Shown here: one piece after another, positions 56,701-64,000 of the stretch
How positions within the stretch are numbered: position 1 is the stretch's first letter
How the letters are laid out: every line of letters begins with the position of its first letter
DNA from: Anisakis pegreffii
Lineage: Eukaryota > Nematoda > Chromadorea > Rhabditida > Anisakidae
NCBI GenBank assembly: GCA_035041965.1
Contig: JAPYMA010001360.1
Location: forward strand, 1 to 64,000
Reading direction: 5' to 3'
Length of the DNA: 64,000 bases
Notes under the pieces: generated by a model
Databases searched by the model: none
Seen by the model: the letters and a program-made list of their open reading frames with translations, nothing else
Told to the model about the DNA's origin: nothing
Translations under genes and position numbers: made by a program

Positions 56701-57277
56701 CAAATTTATTCGAAAGAGAAAAGATACGTGAACAGAACCATTTAACAGAATCAGTAAAGTTGCGGACTCGTCACGCGGAATTATACTGCGCTACTGTTGA
56801 GAGAGTGCTGCTGATGAAAACATTTTAGGTGCCATTGACTGTCGTTTGTCAGATTCTTTGGCGAATCGGAATCGTTTTCTGAGTCATTTCGTTTTTTTAT
56901 TACATACGGCTGTGTAACACTGTATTGCACTATGAAACATCTTTGTTGCTATAGTGTTTTAGTTTAGAAGCACAGTTTCGGAATTGGTTTTTGTTGAACA
57001 GATATTTTCATCGAATTCGAATCAGATGCCTAAAACAATCACAAATTTGAAATTGTTAGCTTTCGTTCGGTTGTTCGCTCTTGAGATATTCTCACATTCT
57101 ATGCGATGATGTGATAATATTGTAGTCTGATAAATATCGCTGAGATTACAGTAATTCAATGAGCGGCAGTAGAAAGGAGAGAATTTGGATTCAGCGCAGG
57201 AAACTGCATCAGAATCGCCAAAAAATTTGACCAGCAACAACTGATCATAACTCTGCTATGAAGCATACTTTCTTCAG
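53773..57277. other. Downstream part of duplicated block, then spacer
   Basis: About 53736-54592 has a diverged second copy at 62480-63285. Both share CTGAGCTGGGA, CTGCACATCTCAGAGTCTC and a block ending in CAAGAATGCTTGCAATGATCG. From about 54600 to 57277 no gene was recognised, but the missing first exon of the MLT-10-like gene should lie here. A frame at about 55540-55777 is hydrophobic but lacks an ATG. Confidence 0.5.
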
Positions 57278-60200
57278 GTTTACTTGCTGAAGGTGTTTGC
57301 GAATTGAAATATACGCGTGAAACAATGCCAGGAGCGGAGCATTATGATGGCAAAAAGCTGAATGTCCCTGTGAGCCACAAAACGGGTAAGGCAATTGTTG
57401 AAAGATGGGCTAGGCAAAGTATCAGCACTATTCTTTCTTCGATTGCAAATGAACGGTTAGTATTTATCTCACAGTGATTGTCGTCTCACTTGCGTATCTC
57501 ATCAGGCCCCATTAGAGGTCCATCAGTTTCGTAGCTGATTTAACGTACTCACCTGAATCCATTACGAAAACAATACAAATAAAGTTGATTTGTTCAGAAG
57601 TGAGCATTTGAATGAATTTCATCGCAATCAATTATTCAAATGCAGTAATCGTGCTGAGAATCTACAAGAACATGCGAAATGTGTCGTTGATGCTATTGAT
57701 GCAAAATCTCAGCAAACAACTTCATCCAATCTTATTGGTTTGCAAATTTTTGCTCATTGTCAGTCTCATTAAAATTCACATTACTCGCTCCGATCACCGT
57801 TTCAGCGATTTCACGCCATTCCATCTCACACAATGCCTACTCCACTTTTGATGCTATTGTCACTGAACGTGATAACATTTCATGCTGCTTAAAAAACTCT
57901 GTTTTTCAGCAAGACGACTGAACAAGTTAAAGAAATTGAAAAGTAAATCATGGAAAGCTAGTGTTCTTGGAAGTTTCTTGGACACGTACAGCAGTGAGGA
58001 TGACAGTGAAAATGCGGTAACCGATCAGGATCGGAGAAGACAAGGAAGAATCAAACGCAATGTCAGGAAAAGAACCAAATACAGTCTGATTTCTGAGCGA
58101 GATCAACTGTCATCGCTTGGTATCGTCGGGAAATTCTTCTCGCGAACGGCCAATTTACTGAAAAACAAAGATGCTGATCAGTCGTAAGTGATCATTCGTC
58201 AATATTCTCGCGCGATGTGACGTAATCTCATCAGTCATTTGCAGGACACGCTAACTGTAAGTGACTGTTAAAAGCCTTTAGAGATGAACATAATTTTAAA
58301 ACTGGCATCGTTTAGCGACATGAATCATTGCATGAAATCAGCAGCAGCAGCAGCAGCAGCGAGTAAGCACAGAGTTAGCAACTTTAAGCTCTTTTTGAAT
58401 CGTTTAGGTGGGGAACGCTGACCTCAGAGGTGGAAGGAATTCAACGAAATTATAAAGCAACAAACATATTCGAAAGAACTTTGCTGGACAGGTTTGAAAG
58501 TATTGGTAAACTTTCGACGCAACTAATGAAGAGGAAGAATGCTAAGGTATTATTTATCAAAGCGTAAATCGAAGTTTTGTAAAATTATAGAATGAATTAA
58601 AGGTGACCTTCAGACATAAAGGAACTAAAAGATATTTATATTGATGATTATTTATACTTGTAACTGTAAATTATTTATATTTCACTGAGTGCATCGCCAA
58701 ATAAATACTTTCCGCGCAGAAGAAACGTAAGGAAAGTCTGCAAAAGTTGGGCATACCCGAAGACGCGTTCGATGTAAGTGCCAGTCACGAGAAGGATAAC
58801 CAAGAAAGAGTTCAAGCTGCTCGTTTACTGCGTGAAGCGATCAAGCTAGCAATGGTCGTATCAGGACACAACTATAGCAACATCCGAAATAAAACTCTCC
58901 GAGTCGGCTCGCCACGTTTCCTGTCCATTGTCCCGGAAGAAGCGAACGATACGGTAAACAAACTTCTCGATCTCTCATTAGATATTAGTTTGTTTAACGA
59001 GCGAGTGCATATTGAGTGTCAATTGTAACGATGCGATGACAAATGCGGATGATTAAGCGGTAGTCATGAGATGGGCAATGACCGTCATTTGCAGTTATCG
59101 CTGTTCTCGCCATCACTGTTCAGTTTACATGATCAAGGAAAGGCATCCGAAGCACTACTGAGTATACCGTCAGTGGTGAGAGCGTTTGACAAAGACTACG
59201 AAGAGTGGATGAATTTTGTACTCGAAACGTCTGGTGTTTTCGATATCATCAAGCTCATCAAGGTCTGTACTTCCTGAATGGGTGTCGACGCCATTCTGCT
59301 TGACTATTCCCTTTGATCAACGAAATCATTGTATCTGTTGCTGTTGCCATAACGACATCATTAAAACAATTTGATATGATCACAAGCACGATCAATTCCA
59401 TGACACAACAATTCTACCGAATAACTGATGCTAAATTAGGAAAAGGGATTGGGCAAAATTCGTCTTCACTTGGAGAACCTGCCTCGAGGGATTGATGATC
59501 AACCGATGTATTTCACCAAAGAAAATTTGACGGAAATGTTCGGCAATGAATCCAGGAGAAAAGCGGAGTTTTTCGAATCATTATCTAAAGATCTCACTAG
59601 GCAACAGGTTCGCATCATTCAGTTTTTCTCAACACAAACATTATATGGATATTCAAATTTACAAAATCTTGCTTTTACGAATGAATGGAATTGAAAACTG
59701 ATTAGGAATAAGACGGTTATAATTTTTCGCAATGTTTTATCCAAATTTTACAAAAGTTGTTCAGACTGATGATTCAAACATAAATTCTGAATCATTTTAC
59801 GTAAGCATTGTGATTTGTTACATAGAAGTGATGCTGCTTGTAATGAAGTGATAATTTCAGTTGAAGGACTTCAAACGAAAAGGTTTTTCTATTCTAACTA
59901 AAGATCAACTAAACACGGTTTACGGTGAAAGTTCACCATTTAGCGATCCATCCTCGTTGGAGAAATTTTCATCGATGTCCCATGAAGATGTTCATCAACG
60001 TCTGCTTTCTGATCTACGCAAACTGGCTAAGCCAGTAAACACAGAGGGTGTATTAAGTCGTCGTAAACGACAGGTGGTTAAACCTGTCAGGATTCTATCA
60101 CCAATCATGTTCGCGGAAGAGTATAATAAGTATGGTGAAGGTCTCATCCTCTCACCGGTTATTTTCACAAGTATATTTTTCAGTCCAACAATACTTGGTC

Positions 60201-60622
60201 CTTACATTCTCAGTCCATACATATTTATTCCAACCGTGTTTGCACCTCGCGTACTCTCACCCGTAATCGTTTCTCCGAGTGGCTTTGCGCCATTCGTCTT
60301 ATCTTCGCTCGTAATGCGTCCAACAATTTTATCGCCTCAAGTCCTCAATCCTGTAATCTTGTGCCCGTTAGTACTCACTCCGTTTATCATGTCTCCCACA
60401 GTCTTATCACCTCTCATTTTAACTCCTTTCGCGCTGTGTCCAGTAATTCTACGACCAACAGCTTTGCGTATCATCCTATTAAGTCCTTATGTGTTGTCGC
60501 CGGCTTGGCGATCACCATCATACCTGGTAATGTTGTTGTTATCACCAAGAGCTTTCTCACCTGCGCTCAACTCAACTGGTACTGCATCTTCAGTCATCCT
60601 GTCGCCATCGGCGTTCAGCTGA
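57278..60622 (+). CDS. MLT-10-like moulting-cycle protein (5' exon missing)
   Basis: Eight exons join in phase: 57278-57455, 57598-57737, 57910-58183, 58408-58546, 58720-58953, 59095-59262, 59440-59607 and 59861-60622. They give 687 residues to a TGA. The motifs VGSPRFLSIVPEEAND and LFSPSLFSLHDQG, and the C-terminal run of about 170 residues built on five-residue SP/CP units (LSPVI, LSPYI, LSPTV type), are characteristic of the nematode MLT-10 family, which in C. elegans is secreted from the hypodermis and needed for normal moulting. Dibasic clusters at RIKRNVRKR (exon 3) and SRRKRQ just before the repeat could be furin-type cleavage sites. The first exon retained begins in phase 1, so at least one upstream exon with the start and presumably a signal peptide is missing. 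I found no convincing candidate. A decayed partial copy lies at 63615-64000. Confidence 0.9.
58339..58361. repeat. (AGC)n microsatellite in MLT-10-like intron
   Basis: About 7.5 perfect CAG/AGC units lie in the intron between the exons ending at 58183 and starting at 58408, so it is not translated. Confidence 0.9.
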
Positions 60623-60985
60623 CCAAAATCCTCTTTTACTGATTGATGATTGCTCATTATTTTTTCACTCACTACCTACATTCATTGCATATATTATATA
60701 CATAGCTGACGAATTTTTGTATGATAAGAAGCGAAACTAATATCCATTTGAATCTTTCATCAGTACGGAACAACGATTCCGCTATTTCGCTATGCTTTGC
60801 TATGTAGCGATAGCGCGCGATTGCCCATCTCTAGTTTTGCTCATTGTATTGTAATGTTCATTTAGAATTATCACGTTGTTGTGTTGTAAACTATACCAGA
60901 AAGGAGTCGTTTTGATGTCTTATTTCGCCATTGCTTTTTGACGCACAGAGTATTTTCAGTGTTTGCAGTCAGTATCAGTTTTTTC

Positions 60986-61041
<56 letters not shown>

Positions 61042-62259
61042 TTACAAAGTACAATTGCAGAACATTTTAGCACTAGCGCTGAGACATCAACCGTTTCGGC
61101 TCATTAGGGGCACAGCGACCGATTGGTTCAGAGTACCCATTGCGTGCTTCGGCGAAGGGAACAGAAGAGGCGGTTGTTTCAGGATGCCCAGTACCATTAC
61201 AAGGTTTATGAAGACTGTAGCCTTTTGAACTAGCTTATTTCATTTTACAGTGGAGTCAGCCACAGCGTAGCAAACTTTCACCGGAACATACACGGCCAAA
61301 ACGACTGCACCGAAGCGGATAAAACATCACAGATTTGCAAAGAAATATGTCACAGGACACTCGCTGCACGAATCGTGTTTTTCATCATATCGAAAAGAAT
61401 ACCATGTCACACAGTAACAGTGAATCATATCGTTTCTGTACGGAAGTCATTGAGAAGTGGAGTTGGGTCGGAGGTATCCGTGATTCAGAGTAAAGTCGGG
61501 ACTGCGAATCTCGAGGGCCAGATGGTTGCCTCCATTAACCTCGCTAGTTGCATGCCTGACTTCTTCCACGACCCTACCAATGGGAGGAGGTGCCTGAGGA
61601 GGTCCGGAGATATAAGATGAACCATATCTCATTTTGATAGGCTAACGACTGTGATTCAACTTGTACTTTTAAAGATTGGTGACTACAATGTGGAGCCAGA
61701 ATAGAATTACGAGCTCGATTTTGATTGATTTCGAAGGCCTTGTCGTTATCTTAACATTTTTGATTGAGATCAGTTTTATGACGTGACATAGTAGGTAAAG
61801 TATTGAATAATTGTTTTGGGTAGGACATTTGATGTAATGATCTCACCTTTGCTGATTTCCTTCTTGAAAACATGGAATTTATGCTTATTCGTTACCTTCA
61901 GTTCAGTATTCTAAACTTCAGTGTTATTGAAACATCATTCCGTTTCGAGCAGAAAATTCCTGCGTGAGTGGAACCTGAACCGGCGACGTACATATTCCGA
62001 GTCTAATTACGTAAACGCATGATTGTTCTAAACTGTAATCACCGTATCGACAAATAATGAATTTGGTAAAGCAGAGAAACAAACTTCAACAGCACATTTT
62101 AGTGGTTGCTCTCACCTCTACGCTTGGGAAAATAAATTATCATTAGCATCAATTCACATGCTTGAGTAAGTAATGATCCTAAAGGATATTAGTGGATAAT
62201 ACTTCAGATCATGTGTTATGCATACGTCGTGAACTGGGTTATAAAAAACCTGATGGAAT
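60623..62259. other. Spacer between gene and its decayed duplicate
   Basis: It holds an (AAT)n microsatellite at about 60986-61040. A short frame follows the acceptor-like TTTTACAG at about 61250 and reads Arg/Pro-rich to a stop at about 61320. A frame at 61375-61620 starts with a non-ATG codon. Neither is supported as a gene. Confidence 0.45.
60986..61040. repeat. (AAT)n microsatellite, about 55 bp
   Basis: Uninterrupted TAA/AAT trinucleotide run downstream of the MLT-10-like gene. Confidence 0.97.
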
Positions 62260-62688
62260 GTTTTTCAGTACAACACATAAGGCTGGTTCTGAGCACAAGT
62301 GCATGTGACTATATCAAACTGTATGTGCTGATCTGATTGTGTAGTTGACCTTTAGGGAATCGCCGTTGTTGAGAAACGACAATCAATCATCCGTATCAGC
62401 ATCACTATCATCATCATTGTTCATCTATGACGCAAGTATGCTGAGAACTTTTTACATCGGCGGTGTCACGTCGAAGAAATTTGACACGTCGGACGTTTCA
62501 AACTGGTTTTTCGGAAGACAGAACAAAACGCACATTCCCCTGAGCTGGGAGCTGCACATCTCAGAGTCTCATTTCTTGGGTAGAAAAATACACAACGCAC
62601 TGATAATCCTAAAAATCATTACCGAACCACACAAAAAAAACATCCTAATCATTCTTATAGTGTGGAAACGGACAATCGTGAAATTGTG
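62260..62688 (+). pseudogene. Truncated duplicate of the SH2 gene
   Basis: The stretch copies exon 4 of the SH2 gene and its upstream intron: ACCTTTAGGGAATCGCCG, the Ser run, then MLRTFYIGGVTSK. After that Lys it jumps to sequence matching the last exon (KKFDTSDVSN), skipping most of the SH2 domain, the hAT element and about 1.55 kb in all. The parent's stop TGA after VSN is TGG here, so the frame runs on to 62687-62689. The ATG exon and upstream exons are absent. It belongs to a duplicated block reaching 63285. I call it a pseudogene, though a short fused frame remains open. Confidence 0.75.
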
Positions 62689-63287
62689 ATTGATTATCCG
62701 TTATTTAATCATTTCAACATTAAAATGCCTTTAATTGCAACAATCACAAATATTTCGTTGCAATTCATTTGTGTCACTGCATTCTGATAACGACCACGAT
62801 ATCACTCAAGCTGATATGCTTCTGATCAATGTTCAAGATGCCATTCCAGATCAAGAATGCTTGCAATGATCGGATTTCAACATTATATATTGCAATTCCG
62901 AAAAAAAACCGCAATAAAACACCCGCAATCCGTCGATCCTACTTAGAAATTCGAATTTTGAGATAATTCGAAAGTATCGAAGGGGATCATTGAAAGCATT
63001 CTTGCCTGTGATCCATCTTAAAGATCACCACTAAGTGCCATATAAACCTTACATTAATTTTCCTCGAATCTAGTAATCATACATTAACATTTGGTCTTAA
63101 AAAGAAAAATTCGTATGCACTGCTTCTTAGCAAAATTTTCACACGTCAGTATCTATAAACAGATCACGAACTGGATTATTTCTGTTTTGTTGCATTGTAA
63201 AATATCACTGGCAATCAGATAAAGATGTAAACACCATAATAAAGCTCATACAAGTTCGTTCAAATGTGCGCATAGCAGTCGAACCGT

Positions 63288-63614
63288 GACCGGTCAATCT
63301 GCCTAAACACATTTAGTCTAACGACAGTTTGCATAAAGACATATTGCCTAACGGACAGTTTGCCTAACGGATAATTTGACTAACGAACAGTTTTACTAAT
63401 AAAGTTGCCTATTGAGCGTCCGTTAGGCAAACTGTCCGTTAGGCAAACTGTCCGCTAGGCAAACTGTCCGCTAGGCAAACTGTCCGCTAGGCAAACTGTC
63501 CGTTAGGCAAACTGTCCGTTAAGCAAACTGCCCTTTGGGCAAACTGTCCATTAGGCAAACTGCCTTTAGGCAAACTGTCGCTAGGCCAAACGTCTTAAGG
63601 CAGATTGAGCAGGT
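63288..63614. mobile_element. Foldback element with 17-bp tandem repeats in both arms
   Basis: The right arm (about 63416-63600) holds about ten copies of a 17-bp unit, GTTAGGCAAACTGTCCG, with drift toward the outer end. The left arm (about 63296-63400) carries about six more degenerate copies in the opposite orientation. The ends TCAATCTGCC and GGCAGATTGA are inverted repeats. ACCGT flanks both sides (63283-63287 and 63615-63619) and may be a 5-bp target duplication. No transposase is present. It sits at the junction of the duplicated SH2 block and the MLT-10-like fragment. Confidence 0.85.
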
Positions 63615-64000
63615 ACCGTTTCCTATATCATCAAGCTCATCAAAGTTTGTGCTTCTTGATGGTACGTTAACTAAACCTGTGAACAGTAAAAGTGTATTAA
63701 AGCGACCTAAACGTCAAATTCTACCAACCCTTGTTGCTTCACCCACTGACTGGGTATTCGACATCTTTAATTGTGTTCCCCTTCACGTCCTCTCACCCAC
63801 TGTTTTATCAGGTTCAGTTTTTACCGGTGTGCTGGGCCCCTTCATTTTCAGTCCTTGGCTCTTCATTCCAACTGTACTTTCGATTCCTTTAATTTCACCA
63901 CTTATAAATTGTCCAAATAGGTTTTCACTATTCATGCTATCGCCTCCCGAATGCGTCCAGTAATGCTATCACCCCAAATCTTTAATCCGTCGACTCTGTC
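63615..64000 (+). pseudogene. Decayed partial copy of the MLT-10-like gene
   Basis: It begins with a copy of the end of the sixth retained exon and the start of its intron (ATATCATCAAGCTCATCAA; parent 59243-59261). At about 63664 it jumps to the middle of the last exon ([15 protein letters not shown]; parent about 60030), so about 750 bp are lost. The SP-repeat follows, shorter than in the parent, until a frame change near 63950: the first frame hits TAA at 63961-63963, while the parental MRPxxLSPQ reading continues in another frame to the window end. A lost exon, a disrupted donor and a frameshift argue against function. The window cuts it off. Confidence 0.8.

Noticed and set aside
63535..63660. 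N-terminal part of the 142-codon frame at 63535
   Set aside because: These codons lie in the foldback element arm and its flank; only the part after about 63664 is related to the MLT-10-like gene.

Overview
The window looks like nuclear DNA of a nematode. It is AT-rich, genes sit on both strands and are split by many GT-AG introns, most of about 100-1,000 bp, and one gene belongs to the nematode MLT-10 (moulting-cycle) family. The ORFs that look coding are mostly single exons. I rebuilt genes by joining exons at GT/AG sites with matching phase and checking against remembered family motifs, with no alignment software. A clade III (ascarid/spirurid-like) worm is a guess from intron size and base composition.

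Layout. 1-197: a foldback element. 648-7012: a tandem satellite of about 15.5 monomers of 411-412 bp. 9486-13835 (-): a complete 11-exon SLC6 transporter. 18983-20041 (-): a GOLGA7/ERF4-type gene. 22986-27777 (+): a 12-exon major-facilitator transporter of MFSD4 type. 30812-31218 (+): a small one-pass membrane protein. 32738-34233 (-): a secreted cysteine-containing protein. 39321-43466 (-): an 8-exon rhodopsin-class receptor with a hAT-type MITE in its last intron. 50429-53772 (+): a six-exon gene ending in an SH2 domain that appears to lack the phosphotyrosine-binding Arg. 57278-60622 (+): an MLT-10-like gene, first exon not found. 60623-64000: decayed duplicates of the SH2 and MLT-10-like loci, separated by a second foldback element.

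The genes do not form a pathway; this is ordinary eukaryotic gene order. The transporters, receptor, secreted protein and SH2 protein suggest membrane and signalling functions, and the MLT-10-like protein is probably secreted for cuticle or moulting work. The dynamic parts are the satellite array at the left end and the duplicated, transposon-rich block at the right end (51.9-64 kb). The most unusual items are the SH2 protein, its truncated paralogue, the short-repeat foldback family seen at both ends of the window, and the AABB higher-order pattern in the satellite.
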